Source of the DNA: Pseudoalteromonas rubra
GTDB taxonomy: Bacteria > Pseudomonadota > Gammaproteobacteria > Enterobacterales > Alteromonadaceae
Length of the DNA stretch: 64,000 bases
NCBI RefSeq assembly: GCF_005887095.1
Contig: NZ_PNCI01000027.1
Location: 62,001 to 126,000, forward strand
Direction: 5' to 3'
Of this stretch, positions 38,731 through 48,532 are shown piece by piece; position 1 is the first letter of the stretch, and every line of letters starts with the position of its first letter. Under the pieces are notes generated by a model that did not search any database, was not told where the DNA came from, and saw only the letters and a program-made list of their open reading frames with translations. The translations under genes and the position numbers were made by a program.

Positions 38731-41700
38731 TTTATCAACTCCTGTACTGCGGTTAGGTTGGTATCGGCATTGCTATCATCAATTAGTGCCGGAATTTCAA
38801 TAACTTTAGCTAACTGTGGTGAGGTTTCTACGAAGCACGAGTCCAAATATCTAATCGGCTTTGAGGCATCACCTAACGCATTCACGTAAATAAACTTCGA
38901 AGGTCCAAACTCTTCTTCTACCAATGAAATTTTCGAACTGTAATCTTCGCTGCTTTCATTACCTTCATGCTTCCAGTATTTGCTGTCTAGCCAGATCGGT
39001 TGCTCAACCCCTGCAAATTTGACTCTATTATCAAATCGCTCGTAAATAGAATTTGGAACTTCTTCAAAGATAAAATCGAATGCTGTTAGCACCGCCTCTA
39101 CCGCTTGCTCGCCCAATGCTCCCTTATAAATGTTGGTAAACATAACTGGCGTCATCACATACGCTTCTTTTTGCCACGAACAGGCAAAACCTTTGTGTTC
39201 AAACCACGGCCTCACATATTGGTTCTGAACTAACGTAGCTAGGCTGCATGCTTCCTCAGAAACCATATCGCCAGTAGACACTCTATCAAAGAACTCGAAG
39301 GCATTCGGATCACCATCTAAGTTACCCAGATAACGGTAGTAACCGTTGGTCATAGACTGTAAGTACAATCGATTAAATCGCTCCGGTTGAGAGACAATCG
39401 TCGGATAGCGAAGTAACTGAGTTCTAATGTCTTGCCACTCTTGAATATCATTATCAGATGCAGGTTGATTATGTAGACGACGAACTAGTGCTTTGATTGA
39501 CTGCATACCGTCTTTGTTGTTTCTTTGAGCAAGATTGAATAAACGTCGAACAACCCTGTCCTCAACTAAAGACTTATTAGCTGATTTCGCTTTATCAACC
39601 AAAGCAACATATTCGTGCGAAAACAAGCTTGGGTCTCTACTCTCTTCCGCCAGAATTTCTTTCAAACTGGAATCAGCAAACAAGAGAATTTGTTTTCGTT
39701 TCAGAGATGTTCTCCCGGCTCTTCCTACCGCTTGCTCAATGTATTTCCTTACCGCGCTTTGGTAGTCACTTGTTTGGTAATATTGCTGTAAAGAGCGTTC
39801 TCTGCTCATGCCCATAAGTTGCTGACGACACCAGCTTTCAGCACTTTTCGGCGACAACTCTCCGTTCTCTTGCAAAGATAAGATTTGGTGAAACTGACAA
39901 AGCTGGTTAGCAGTATGCGAATAATCATCTGACAACATTAGCTGAGTAGGTTTTTCAAGATATATACTGTCTATATCGCTTCGCTGCTGGGTGCTATAAG
40001 TGACATCGGCAACGGATATTAGGCTTCCACCTTCCAACGCTAAATTGACTGCATAATCAGGGTTTTTACCAGCACCCATTGAAGCATATGTACTGAATAC
40101 AACGACTTTCCCTGCTTCTGTGTTTAGGTGATTGGAAATTTCATCATAGCCAACTAACCTCATCCAATCAGCGTTCACGCCAAAATATGTCTTGGTTGGA
40201 ACATTAAATTCTATCGCCCATTTATCACAGCAAAACTGGATGAAATCATTAATATCCTGTCGTGTTGTATCAAGAGTACGGTTTAACAGCGACAGCATAT
40301 AACGATTATCAGGAACTGACATAAACGCTTTAATACTCGCTAAGAGCTTAGACAGCCAGCTCCGAACAAATGCCTGCTCTGACTCAGCAATACCCAGATG
40401 GTGATTTAGGATAAAGTGGCTTGAGCGAGCCTCCGGCTTATATTCTTCTAACAAAGTATCAAGAAACGCATCTCGGCTATTGAGATACTTGACCGTTAAA
40501 ATTACACCGTTATCTTTATAGTTGCGCTTACTATGATAATAATCATTTACCCGCAGTTTTTGCTCTCTCGACAAAGACAAAAGCTTTTTACCCAAACGCT
40601 CATTCAAGTACTTAAAATCAAAGTTATGTATTACGGTATCAGCTCTCGCTGTTGCACTTATACCGAGAATAACAGCTCCGGCATCAACCATATCCGCCAA
40701 GACACCCGATGGTGAAAGATTTAAGAATGACGCTTTACAATTTACGGTATCGCGAGTCCCCTGATTATGGGCGACTTCAACAAGTTTCATTCCGGTATGA
40801 TGGTAGCTCTTGCTAGAACTCAACTTGCTCGCTTGTCCACCCGCTGATTGCCGCAGCCCCCTAGTATCAAAAGACTCGTAAACAGCAGACTCAAATTCTT
40901 GTAGGTTAAAGTGAGTAAGCAGGGATTGAACGGCTTCTTGAAACGTTCCTTCTAGGCTTCTATTTTCGCGCCCTTCAATTTCAAGGCTACGAACGTTCTC
41001 CCAGTACTGAAACACGGCTTTACGCATAGTGCGAAGAAACCACTGGTATATAACATCCGCTTCATTGACAAAGCGGGTTAAAAGCCCATTTTTTTCAATG
41101 AGAGAACCTTCCACTTTATCATCACTAAATATGAGATTTTTCTGCCTCAATAGATCTGATTTTAATGACAGCTTATGAGTGGCACTGCTTACATGCGTGA
41201 AGCTTCTATCTGAAAACAACCGAACAGGTCGTTCATTCAAGTTAGGTCCTTCCGTATTAAACGCAAACGCTAGGTTCCACTTGGTGCCAAACTCTTCGAG
41301 TCGCTCACGCAGTGGTTCAAACAGGTCTTCAATCTTGTCGTAGCGAGGCGAACTCTCAAGTTGGTGATCTCGAAAGTTTGCTCTCAGAGTTCTTATAGCC
41401 CAAATTAAGTCCTGCGCTTGTTGTTTACACAGTTCGGAAAGGATGACTTGATTTTGCTTGTCAATTTCATCAATGATAAGCACCGCACCACTTAAATCGC
41501 GTAATGGACTGTAGCGCGAGCGGGTATTGTGGAAGCCTTTCAGAAACTTGCTCGTCGTTAAGAAAACAACATGAGCGCTTCCATTGCGGATTTTTTCTCC
41601 CGGCAGAAGTGCTTCAACAGAGGTCAGTAACGAGCCATTCAGCGAGATTCTATCGGTCCCTTTTTGTTTCTTTTGCAAGCGGGCAACTAAATTGCGGTAA

Positions 41701-42284
41701 AAGTAACCGGCTTGACGACTTAAAGAAACTTTAACTTCTGGCTTGCTCGCATGATGCCTTAGGCCCGAGATAGCGCTCCATTCTGCTTTAACATCGCGCT
41801 CGGCGTTCAAATCAAATCCGACTATTACTTCATTTAAGACGGCATCAGAACATTGCAATAACTGCTCTGACTGGTTAGGTAGGTGGACTATTTGCGCTGT
41901 AAGATACTCTTGCTGTTCTAGAGTAAAGCGAGGCTCACCCTTGACGGTTTGCTTTTCAATTAACTTCAACAAGTCTGCTTTCGCGCTTACCACGTTATCT
42001 ACTGAATCAGTAACGTAATAGAGTAAACGCTTGGATCTACTACCTCTCTCTTCTTCCTGTAATTCATCTTGCACTTGATCAAGCATCTGCTGGAGCAAAA
42101 AGTTTAATGCCGTGTATGTCTTTCCGATCCCAGTCTGAAACGGTAGTGGAAGCAAAGCGCCAGATTTGGTGCCATTAACTTTAGTGTGACTTTCGAGCGA
42201 TTCAGTAATGACAAGATCAAGCGGCGATGGTTCAGGAATGAGCCGAAAATCAAAATGACGAAACGCTTCTATAGATACATTCAA
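38712..42284 (-). CDS. DinG/XPD-like superfamily 2 helicase with C-terminal PD-(D/E)xK nuclease domain
   Basis: 1190 aa. Walker A is QTGIGKT (50-56). Walker B is IIDEID (270-275), more than 210 residues later, a spacing typical of XPD/DinG helicases. LGISATA (540-546) matches motif III, VVFSTYASMGAGK (728-740) lies where motif V is expected, and QAVGRAGRT (851-859) is motif VI. No four-cysteine iron-sulfur cluster is apparent. The C-terminal 140 residues show GALGEQAVEAVL (E1059) and IWLDSKYW (D1100, K1102), fitting a PD-(D/E)xK nuclease. The start is TTG with a GGGAG ribosome-binding site. It is the first gene of the island and overlaps the PIWI-like gene by 19 bases, pointing to a joint function. 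I do not recognise it as a named defence protein. Confidence 0.72.
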   Translation of the reverse strand: MNVSIEAFRHFDFRLIPEPSPLDLVITESLESHTKVNGTKSGALLPLPFQTGIGKTYTALNFLLQQMLDQVQDELQEEERGSRSKRLLYYVTDSVDNVVSAKADLLKLIEKQTVKGEPRFTLEQQEYLTAQIVHLPNQSEQLLQCSDAVLNEVIVGFDLNAERDVKAEWSAISGLRHHASKPEVKVSLSRQAGYFYRNLVARLQKKQKGTDRISLNGSLLTSVEALLPGEKIRNGSAHVVFLTTSKFLKGFHNTRSRYSPLRDLSGAVLIIDEIDKQNQVILSELCKQQAQDLIWAIRTLRANFRDHQLESSPRYDKIEDLFEPLRERLEEFGTKWNLAFAFNTEGPNLNERPVRLFSDRSFTHVSSATHKLSLKSDLLRQKNLIFSDDKVEGSLIEKNGLLTRFVNEADVIYQWFLRTMRKAVFQYWENVRSLEIEGRENRSLEGTFQEAVQSLLTHFNLQEFESAVYESFDTRGLRQSAGGQASKLSSSKSYHHTGMKLVEVAHNQGTRDTVNCKASFLNLSPSGVLADMVDAGAVILGISATARADTVIHNFDFKYLNERLGKKLLSLSREQKLRVNDYYHSKRNYKDNGVILTVKYLNSRDAFLDTLLEEYKPEARSSHFILNHHLGIAESEQAFVRSWLSKLLASIKAFMSVPDNRYMLSLLNRTLDTTRQDINDFIQFCCDKWAIEFNVPTKTYFGVNADWMRLVGYDEISNHLNTEAGKVVVFSTYASMGAGKNPDYAVNLALEGGSLISVADVTYSTQQRSDIDSIYLEKPTQLMLSDDYSHTANQLCQFHQILSLQENGELSPKSAESWCRQQLMGMSRERSLQQYYQTSDYQSAVRKYIEQAVGRAGRTSLKRKQILLFADSSLKEILAEESRDPSLFSHEYVALVDKAKSANKSLVEDRVVRRLFNLAQRNNKDGMQSIKALVRRLHNQPASDNDIQEWQDIRTQLLRYPTIVSQPERFNRLYLQSMTNGYYRYLGNLDGDPNAFEFFDRVSTGDMVSEEACSLATLVQNQYVRPWFEHKGFACSWQKEAYVMTPVMFTNIYKGALGEQAVEAVLTAFDFIFEEVPNSIYERFDNRVKFAGVEQPIWLDSKYWKHEGNESSEDYSSKISLVEEEFGPSKFIYVNALGDASKPIRYLDSCFVETSPQLAKVIEIPALIDDSNADTNLTAVQELIKWLHNS

Positions 42285-42693
42285 TTTAATACTCCCTACG
42301 CAGTGCGTGATATCTCAATGACCAATCCAATGACACTGAACCCTTACCATGAATTTACAATAAATATACACAAAAAATAAACTGCGATATTTATTTTCAC
42401 CACGTAACGGGTAAATTAGATAGGTTCTTCGACTTCGATACATAATGATCTAGATCATTTCACTCTGAAGAAAGAAGAATAAATACAGGTTATATAATGT
42501 AGAGCTTTGTGATGATTCATCAGCCAGCTTAAAAGGATATTAATTCCAGGTTATTGGATGCACAGCCTTGTTTATGATTGCTCTATTGATTTGTTATTGC
42601 CTTAACTGCTTTTTCGTCATTAAATTCAGCTAATACTGTCATGAAGTGATAATAACAACCTCTAAATTATCTGGCCTAAATCTCATTGTAAGC
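42285..42693. other. promoter region of the defence island, gene-free
   Basis: About 410 AT-rich bases between the helicase start and the right border hairpin. It carries a perfect 16-bp palindrome at 42444-42459. No reading frame with a credible start and ribosome-binding site was found. Confidence 0.45.
42444..42459. promoter_or_regulatory. FNR-like palindrome upstream of the island
   Basis: AATGATCTAGATCATT, a perfect 16-bp palindrome. Its core TGAT-N4-ATCA fits the FNR/EtrA half-site spacing (TTGAT-N4-ATCAA) with one mismatch per half. It lies 160-175 bases upstream of the first island gene. Confidence 0.4.
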
Positions 42694-42733
42694 GTGCGCC
42701 CGGATGGGCGCACTTGAGAATCAAGCAACAGTT
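42694..42733. repeat. right border repeat of the defence island
   Basis: Inverted repeat TGCGCCCGGATGGGCGCA (42695-42712) followed by AAGCAACAGTTT (42723-42734), the last codons of the DUF465 gene. It matches the left border at 17 of 18 and 11 of 12 positions. On the minus strand the hairpin lies just after the DUF465 stop but lacks a U-run, so it is not a classical terminator. Confidence 0.5.
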
Positions 42734-42972
42734 TGCGACTTCTTAATAATAGAAAACAGCTGGTCTTTTAGGTGCAGGCGCTGTTTTTTCAGTGATTCAA
42801 GGTAGTCGTCAGAGGTGTTCTCTGCGCCGGTTTCAATGCGATGTACTTCGTGATCGCACTCGTGGTACTCCTTGAACAGGCGAGCGAAGTGCGCGTCGTT
42901 CATTTTCAGGTGGTGGATCTCGTCTTTATATTCAGGAAATTCGTGGTGCAAGTCATGTTTTTCAATTGTCAT
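42721..42972 (-). CDS. DUF465 (YdcH family) small protein
   Basis: 83 aa, highly charged and helical, starting MTIEKHDLHHEFPEYKDEIH, with the DUF465 pattern HFARLFKEYHECDHEVHRIE and LKKQRLHLKDQLFSIIKK. The function of the family is unknown. It lies 13 bases after the DksA-type gene and is probably cotranscribed with it. Its 3' end is where the defence island begins. Confidence 0.88.
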   Translation of the reverse strand: MTIEKHDLHHEFPEYKDEIHHLKMNDAHFARLFKEYHECDHEVHRIETGAENTSDDYLESLKKQRLHLKDQLFSIIKKSQTVA

Positions 42973-42985
42973 AATACGGTCCTTT

Positions 42986-43300
42986 CTATTTTGCGCATTT
43001 AATACAAGTCGTTGTGTAAGGCAGAGCGTTTAAGCGCTGCGGATTGATTTGTTCTTCACAATGCTGACACAGGCCATAGGTGCCCTGCTCTATTCGCAGT
43101 ATCGCGTTATTGACCATCTCCAGCTCTTGCTTGGCTTCCTGATGGATTTCATCCAGTACATCGTCGTTTTCGCGCTCTGTGTTTTGTTCTGCAAAGTTGG
43201 CCGACCGGCCCTTTCTGAAATCGGCTTCAATGGCGGCTATCCGTTGACTCAGTTCATTTTGTTTGGATTTGAGAAAACTCGTTAATTGGTCAGCAGTCAT
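42986..43300 (-). CDS. DksA/TraR-family zinc-finger protein
   Basis: 104 aa from the ATG at 43300, which has a strong AAAGGAGAA Shine-Dalgarno; the frame extends upstream to 43363 but those residues are unlikely to be translated. A coiled-coil N-terminal part (LTSFLKSKQNELSQRIAAIEAD) precedes a C4 zinc finger CQHC...CIKC (TYGLCQHCEEQI, TTTCIKC). Short DksA homologues of this type can bind the RNA polymerase secondary channel; conserved acidic residues in the coiled-coil tip (ERENDDVLDE) fit. It is not the long canonical DksA (about 150 aa). Confidence 0.87.
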   Translation of the reverse strand: MTADQLTSFLKSKQNELSQRIAAIEADFRKGRSANFAEQNTERENDDVLDEIHQEAKQELEMVNNAILRIEQGTYGLCQHCEEQINPQRLNALPYTTTCIKCAK

Positions 43301-43383
43301 GATGTTCTCCTTTGTTAAACTCATCATAACGCGCTGCTTTTGCGGCTCTTTGATCTGGCACAAGGTTAAGGAGTGGGCAATAA

Positions 43384-43410
43384 AAAACCCGACACTGGGT
43401 CGGGTTTTTG
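43384..43410 (-). terminator. intrinsic terminator of greA
   Basis: 11-bp perfect stem AAAAACCCGAC/GTCGGGTTTTT with a 5-base loop. On the minus strand the stem itself ends in a U-run. It lies just after the greA stop. Confidence 0.88.
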
Positions 43411-43430
43411 GTGCTATAGGTTAGACAAAT

Positions 43431-43907
43431 CTAGACATATTCAACTTCGATGATGTCGTATTCAACGCTACCGTTTGGAGTTTGAATGGTCACTGAATCA
43501 TCCAGTTCTTTTCCGATAAGACCACGTGCAATAGGCGAGTTAACCGAGATCAGATTGTTTTTAATGTCTGCCTCGTCGTCACCTACGATCTTGTAGGTCA
43601 CTTCCTCGTCTGTATCAACATTGACTATGGTCACCGTGCTGCCAAAGATCACTTTGCCATTGTTTGCCATTTTAGTGACGTCAATAACCTGTGATGTAGA
43701 CAGTTTGGCTTCAATTTCCTGGATGCGGCCTTCGCAGAATCCCTGCTGCTCACGTGCAGCGTGGTACTCGGCGTTTTCTTTCAGATCGCCGTGCTCACGC
43801 GCTTCCGCGATGTCGGCAACGATCTTAGGACGGACGACTTTCTTTAAATGGTTCAGTTCTTCACGAAGCATTTCTTCGCCTCGTACTGTCATCGGAATTG
43901 ATTGCAT
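43431..43907 (-). CDS. greA: transcription elongation factor GreA
   Basis: 158 aa, standard length. The N-terminal coiled coil has [21 protein letters not shown], with the acidic tip that stimulates RNA polymerase transcript cleavage. The C-terminal FKBP-like domain ends [31 protein letters not shown]. It relieves backtracked complexes. It follows carB by 45 bases, a common gammaproteobacterial order. Confidence 0.96.
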   Translation of the reverse strand: MQSIPMTVRGEEMLREELNHLKKVVRPKIVADIAEAREHGDLKENAEYHAAREQQGFCEGRIQEIEAKLSTSQVIDVTKMANNGKVIFGSTVTIVNVDTDEEVTYKIVGDDEADIKNNLISVNSPIARGLIGKELDDSVTIQTPNGSVEYDIIEVEYV

Positions 43908-43952
43908 AGTATCTCACTCATTGCCAGGGCTTGCGCCCTGGCCTTGTTCTTC

Positions 43953-46900
43953 TTAGTTCAAACGCTGGTGTAGCTCCTGAACAGAGTTTACAGAACTTCT
44001 GTCGTCAGCCTCATTGGCTGTACAGTTTGCAAACGCTGCGTTGAGCGTAGTGGTGTAGTTAGTCTTATGCTGAAGTGCACCACGACGTAACACCTTCGAA
44101 TCTTCGATGGCCTGACGGCCTTCTGTGGTATTTACAATGTAGCTGTACTCACCGTTCTTGATGCGGTCAAGAATGTGTGGACGACCTTCAAATACCTTGT
44201 TTACGCGACGTACTTCGATGCCGGCGTCTTCCAGAGCTTGTGCTGTACCTTTGGTTGCATCCAGCTCAAAGCCAATGGCTTTCATGGTCTTAGCCAGCTC
44301 TACAACACGTGCCTTGTCACCATTGCGAACAGATAGTAGCGCGCGACCACCACGTGGTAAAGCGTTTGATGCACCTAATTGCGCTTTTGCGAAGGCTTCG
44401 GCGAAGTTTTCACCAACACCCATTACCTCACCGGTAGAGCGCATCTCAGGACCACGCATAGGGTCAACACCCTGGAACTTAGCAAATGGCAGTACCACTT
44501 CTTTTACGCTGTAGTAAGGCGGGATAACTTCTTTCGTCACGCCCTGGCTTTCCAGTGACTGGCCAACCATACAACGGGCCGCCACTTTTGCCAGCGCAAC
44601 ACCGGTTGCTTTAGAAACAAACGGGACAGTACGCGCAGCACGCGGGTTCACTTCAATCAGGTAAACCTGACCGTCTTTGACTGCGAACTGAGTATTCATC
44701 AGACCAACCACGCCCAGCTCAAGTGCCATGTCACGCACTTGCTTACGCATTACGTCCTGAATGTCCTGCGACAATGAGTGTGCAGGCAATGAACAAGCTG
44801 AGTCACCTGAGTGAACACCGGCTTGCTCAATGTGCTCCATGATACCGCCAATGATGACGTTCTCACCGTCACAGATCGCATCAACGTCTACCTCGATAGC
44901 GTCATCCAGGAAACGGTCCAGCAATACTGGTGCTTCGTTAGACACAGATACCGCTTCGGTCATGTAACGACGCAGGTCATCTTCGTCGTACACGATTTCC
45001 ATCGCGCGACCACCCAGTACATAGGAAGGACGTACAACCAGCGGGAAGCCGATTTCCTGAGATTTAGCAATCGCTTCTTCCAGTGACGTTACCGTTGCGT
45101 TTTCAGGCTGAAGCAGGTCAAGACGCTCAACCAGCTGTTGGAAGCGCTCACGGTCTTCCGCACGGTCAATCGCGTCCGGAGAAGTACCAATTACTGGTAC
45201 ACCGTTCGCTTCAAGGTCACGCGCCAGTTTCAGTGGTGTCTGACCACCGTACTGAACAATCACCCCTTTTGGCTTTTCAACGCGCACGATTTCAAGCACG
45301 TCTTCCAGCGTAATAGGCTCGAAGAATAGACGGTCTGACGTATCGTAGTCAGTTGAAACCGTTTCAGGGTTACAGTTAACCATGATGGTCTCGTAGCCGT
45401 CTTCACGCATTGCCAGCGCAGCGTGTACACAACAGTAATCGAACTCGATGCCCTGACCGATACGGTTAGGACCACCACCGATAACCATGATTTTGTCTTT
45501 GTCAGACGGTGCCGCTTCACACTCTTCATCGTAAGATGAGTACATGTAAGCGGTGTCTGAGCTGAATTCCGCAGCACAGGTATCAACGCGCTTATAAACC
45601 GGCAGGATATCCAGCTGGTGACGCTTTTTGCGAATTTCTTTTTCAGACACACCCGCAATTTCTGCGATACGCGGATCTGAGAAACCTTTACGCTTCAGGC
45701 GACGCAGGAAGTCTTTGTTCAGACCGGCCATACCCACTTCAGCGATGGTTGCTTCGTCTTTCAGAATGTCTTCAATCTGAACCAGGTACCAGCGGTCAAC
45801 TTTGGTCAGCTCGAACACTTCCTCTACGCTCATGCCGTGACGCATTGCATCGGCGATGTACCAGATACGCTCAGCGCCTGGCTCACGTAGTTCACGAATG
45901 ATGGTTTCTTTCGCTTTCGGGTCGTCCAGTGCCACAATTGGGTTAAGACCCGTTGCGCCCACTTCCAGACCACGAAGTGCTTTTTGTAGTGATTCTTGCT
46001 GGTTACGACCAATGGCCATCACCTCACCCACTGACTTCATCTGTGTCGTCAGACGGTCGTTAGCGCCGGCAAACTTCTCAAAGTTAAAGCGTGGGATCTT
46101 AGTCACGACGTAATCGATTGACGGCTCGAATGACGCAGGGGTTGCACCGCCTGTGATGTCATTTTGTAGCTCGTCCAGGGTATAACCCACTGCCAGCTTA
46201 GCCGCAATTTTAGCGATCGGGAAACCGGTTGCTTTTGAGGCCAGTGCAGATGAGCGCGATACGCGTGGGTTCATTTCAATGATAACCATACGGCCATCAT
46301 CCGGGTTAACACCGAACTGAACGTTTGAACCACCGGTTTCTACGCCAATCTCACGCAGTACCGCCATCGAAGCGTTACGCATGATCTGATATTCTTTGTC
46401 AGTCAGAGTTTGTGCTGGTGCAACTGTGATTGAGTCACCGGTATGAACACCCATTGGGTCGAAGTTTTCGATAGAACACACAATGATGCAGTTGTCGTTT
46501 TTGTCACGCACCACTTCCATTTCGTATTCTTTCCAGCCCAGCAAACTCTCGTCGATCAGTAGCTCGTTGGTTGGAGACAGATCAAGACCACGGGTACAAA
46601 TCTCGTCGAACTCTTCCATGTTGTAAGCAACACCACCACCGGTACCACCCATAGTGAAAGAAGGACGAATGATACACGGGAAGCCAATGCGCGACAGTAC
46701 GTCGTGCGCTTCATCCATTGAGTGGGCAATCTCTGCGCGAGGACACTCAAGGCCAATGTTCTTCATTGCCGCGTCGAAGCGCTCGCGGTTCTCAGCTTTG
46801 TCGATGGCATCCGCAGTTGCACCGATCAGCTCAACACCGTGCTTAGCCAGTACACCATGCTTGTCCAGGTCAAGCGCACAGTTTAGAGCAGTCTGACCAC

Positions 46901-47171
46901 CCATAGTCGGTAGTACCGCATCTGGCTTTTCTTTTTCAATGATTTTCTCAACTACTTCCCAGTGAATTGGCTCGATGTAAGTCGCATCTGCCATTTCCGG
47001 GTCAGTCATGATGGTTGCCGGGTTTGAGTTAACCAGAATAACCCGGTAGCCCTCTTCTCTTAGCGCTTTACACGCCTGAGCACCAGAGTAGTCAAACTCA
47101 CAGGCTTGGCCGATGACGATTGGGCCTGCGCCCAGGATCAGTATGCTGTTTAAGTCGGTACGTTTTGGCAT
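43953..47171 (-). CDS. carB: carbamoyl-phosphate synthase large subunit
   Basis: 1072 aa, full length. Two homologous ATP-grasp halves are visible: [18 protein letters not shown] with [12 protein letters not shown] in the first, and [18 protein letters not shown] in the second. The regulatory MGS-like domain (about 930-1072) receives UMP/ornithine/IMP control. It makes carbamoyl phosphate from bicarbonate, ATP and ammonia channelled from CarA, feeding pyrimidine and arginine synthesis. It begins 18 bases after carA. Confidence 0.98.
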   Translation of the reverse strand: MPKRTDLNSILILGAGPIVIGQACEFDYSGAQACKALREEGYRVILVNSNPATIMTDPEMADATYIEPIHWEVVEKIIEKEKPDAVLPTMGGQTALNCALDLDKHGVLAKHGVELIGATADAIDKAENRERFDAAMKNIGLECPRAEIAHSMDEAHDVLSRIGFPCIIRPSFTMGGTGGGVAYNMEEFDEICTRGLDLSPTNELLIDESLLGWKEYEMEVVRDKNDNCIIVCSIENFDPMGVHTGDSITVAPAQTLTDKEYQIMRNASMAVLREIGVETGGSNVQFGVNPDDGRMVIIEMNPRVSRSSALASKATGFPIAKIAAKLAVGYTLDELQNDITGGATPASFEPSIDYVVTKIPRFNFEKFAGANDRLTTQMKSVGEVMAIGRNQQESLQKALRGLEVGATGLNPIVALDDPKAKETIIRELREPGAERIWYIADAMRHGMSVEEVFELTKVDRWYLVQIEDILKDEATIAEVGMAGLNKDFLRRLKRKGFSDPRIAEIAGVSEKEIRKKRHQLDILPVYKRVDTCAAEFSSDTAYMYSSYDEECEAAPSDKDKIMVIGGGPNRIGQGIEFDYCCVHAALAMREDGYETIMVNCNPETVSTDYDTSDRLFFEPITLEDVLEIVRVEKPKGVIVQYGGQTPLKLARDLEANGVPVIGTSPDAIDRAEDRERFQQLVERLDLLQPENATVTSLEEAIAKSQEIGFPLVVRPSYVLGGRAMEIVYDEDDLRRYMTEAVSVSNEAPVLLDRFLDDAIEVDVDAICDGENVIIGGIMEHIEQAGVHSGDSACSLPAHSLSQDIQDVMRKQVRDMALELGVVGLMNTQFAVKDGQVYLIEVNPRAARTVPFVSKATGVALAKVAARCMVGQSLESQGVTKEVIPPYYSVKEVVLPFAKFQGVDPMRGPEMRSTGEVMGVGENFAEAFAKAQLGASNALPRGGRALLSVRNGDKARVVELAKTMKAIGFELDATKGTAQALEDAGIEVRRVNKVFEGRPHILDRIKNGEYSYIVNTTEGRQAIEDSKVLRRGALQHKTNYTTTLNAAFANCTANEADDRSSVNSVQELHQRLN

Positions 47172-47189
47172 TGTTACTCCGGTTCTAAT

Positions 47190-48326
47190 TTAGGCTTTAC
47201 GTGCTTGCATTAATTCAATGAAGTGGTCGAACAGCGGTGCTGCATCGTGCGGACCCGGGCTTGCTTCTGGGTGACCCTGGAAGCTAAATGCCGGTTTGTC
47301 GGTACGATGAATGCCCTGCAAGGTTCCGTCGAACAACGACTTATGCGTTGCACGCAGGTTATCTGGCAAAGTTGCTTCATCCGCAGCAAAACCATGGTTC
47401 TGTGCTGTGATCATTACCACGTCACGATCCAGGTCTTTCACCGGGTGGTTACCACCGTGGTGACCGAACTTCATCTTCACCGTTTGTGCACCTGAGGCCA
47501 GCGCCAGTAACTGATGGCCCAAACAAATACCAAAAATAGGCGTGTCAGTTTCTAAGAAAGCTTTAATCGCATCGATTGCGTAGGTACAAGGCGCTGGGTC
47601 GCCAGGGCCATTAGACAGGAAAATACCGTCAGGATTCATCGCCAGTACTTCTGCAGCGGAGGTTTCTGCTGGTACTACAGTTAGTTTACAGCCACGGTCT
47701 ACTAACATGCGAAGAATGTTCTTTTTCACACCAAAATCATACGCAACAACATGGAATTGCTCATTTTCAGCACTCAGAGTCTGGAAGCCCTGACCTAAAG
47801 TCCAGCTCCCTTCACGCCACTCATAAGTCTGTTCTGTTGTTACGACTTTCGCTAAATCCATCCCTTTAAGGCCAGGAAACGCTTTTGCCGCTTCCAGTGC
47901 CTGCTGCTCATCAATTTCATCGCCCGCGATGATGCAGCCATTTTGAGCGCCCTTATCACGCAAGATACGCGTCAGCTTACGCGTATCTATATCGGCAATC
48001 CCAAGGATATTGCGTGCTTTTAAGTAGTCACTTAACGATTGCTCGTTACGGAAATTACTTGCAAGCAATGGCAAATCCCGAATTACCAGACCCTTAGCCC
48101 AGATTTTATCGGCTTCTTCATCCTCACTGTTGGTACCGGTATTCCCGATGTGTGGATAAGTCAGCGTCACAATCTGTTCTGCATAAGAAGGATCCGTCAA
48201 AATTTCTTGATATCCCGTCATAGACGTATTGAATACTACCTCACCAACGGACAGGCCGTCAGCGCCAATGGCAGTACCGCGAAACACAGTGCCGTCTTCA
48301 AGGACTAAGAGAGCGGATTTAGTCAA
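47190..48326 (-). CDS. carA: carbamoyl-phosphate synthase small (glutaminase) subunit
   Basis: 378 aa. The CPSase small-chain domain (about 1-150, [23 protein letters not shown]) precedes a class I glutamine amidotransferase with nucleophile Cys in [15 protein letters not shown] and His/Glu in [13 protein letters not shown]. It hydrolyses glutamine and passes ammonia to CarB. The start codon is TTG, with an excellent AGGAGG Shine-Dalgarno. A hairpin followed by a U-run ends about 25 bases upstream, suggesting leader control. Confidence 0.97.
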   Translation of the reverse strand: MTKSALLVLEDGTVFRGTAIGADGLSVGEVVFNTSMTGYQEILTDPSYAEQIVTLTYPHIGNTGTNSEDEEADKIWAKGLVIRDLPLLASNFRNEQSLSDYLKARNILGIADIDTRKLTRILRDKGAQNGCIIAGDEIDEQQALEAAKAFPGLKGMDLAKVVTTEQTYEWREGSWTLGQGFQTLSAENEQFHVVAYDFGVKKNILRMLVDRGCKLTVVPAETSAAEVLAMNPDGIFLSNGPGDPAPCTYAIDAIKAFLETDTPIFGICLGHQLLALASGAQTVKMKFGHHGGNHPVKDLDRDVVMITAQNHGFAADEATLPDNLRATHKSLFDGTLQGIHRTDKPAFSFQGHPEASPGPHDAAPLFDHFIELMQARKA

Positions 48327-48343
48327 GTTAACCTCCTAGATAG

Positions 48344-48380
48344 TAAAAAACGGGAGCAAGCCAACGCTTGTTTTCCCGTC
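48344..48380 (-). terminator. intrinsic terminator-like hairpin in the carA leader
   Basis: On the minus strand, ACGGGA...GCTTG-type stems (ACGGGA with TCCCGT, CAAGC with GCTTG, short internal asymmetry) are followed by six U residues. It lies just before the carA ribosome-binding site. It could end dapB transcripts or act as an attenuator if the carA promoter lies upstream of it (a TATAAC box is near 48427-48432). Confidence 0.65.
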
Positions 48381-48532
48381 TACAAAGCGCTTGGTAACAC
48401 GCAGTTATTAAAATTTTGGCAAATTCGTTATAGTCTACAGCACTTTCTCAGATTCGTCTAATAATTCGCGTAAAAAATAAAAAAATAAGGTTTTTAGCGA
48501 CTTTTACTAACGAACACGTTAAAATAGTAAGC

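Noticed and set aside
26329-42284. Prophage or integrative element
   Set aside because: No integrase, recombinase, structural phage gene or conjugation gene is present; all genes fit restriction or defence.
36667-42284. Type I-F Cas3 or BREX/DISARM helicase
   Set aside because: No HD nuclease motif, no other cas genes, no repeat array; the BREX and DISARM partner genes (PglZ, DrmB and so on) are absent.
44158-46896. Several open frames of 60-130 codons across carB
   Set aside because: They are shadows of carB on other frames; none has a ribosome-binding site or family resemblance.
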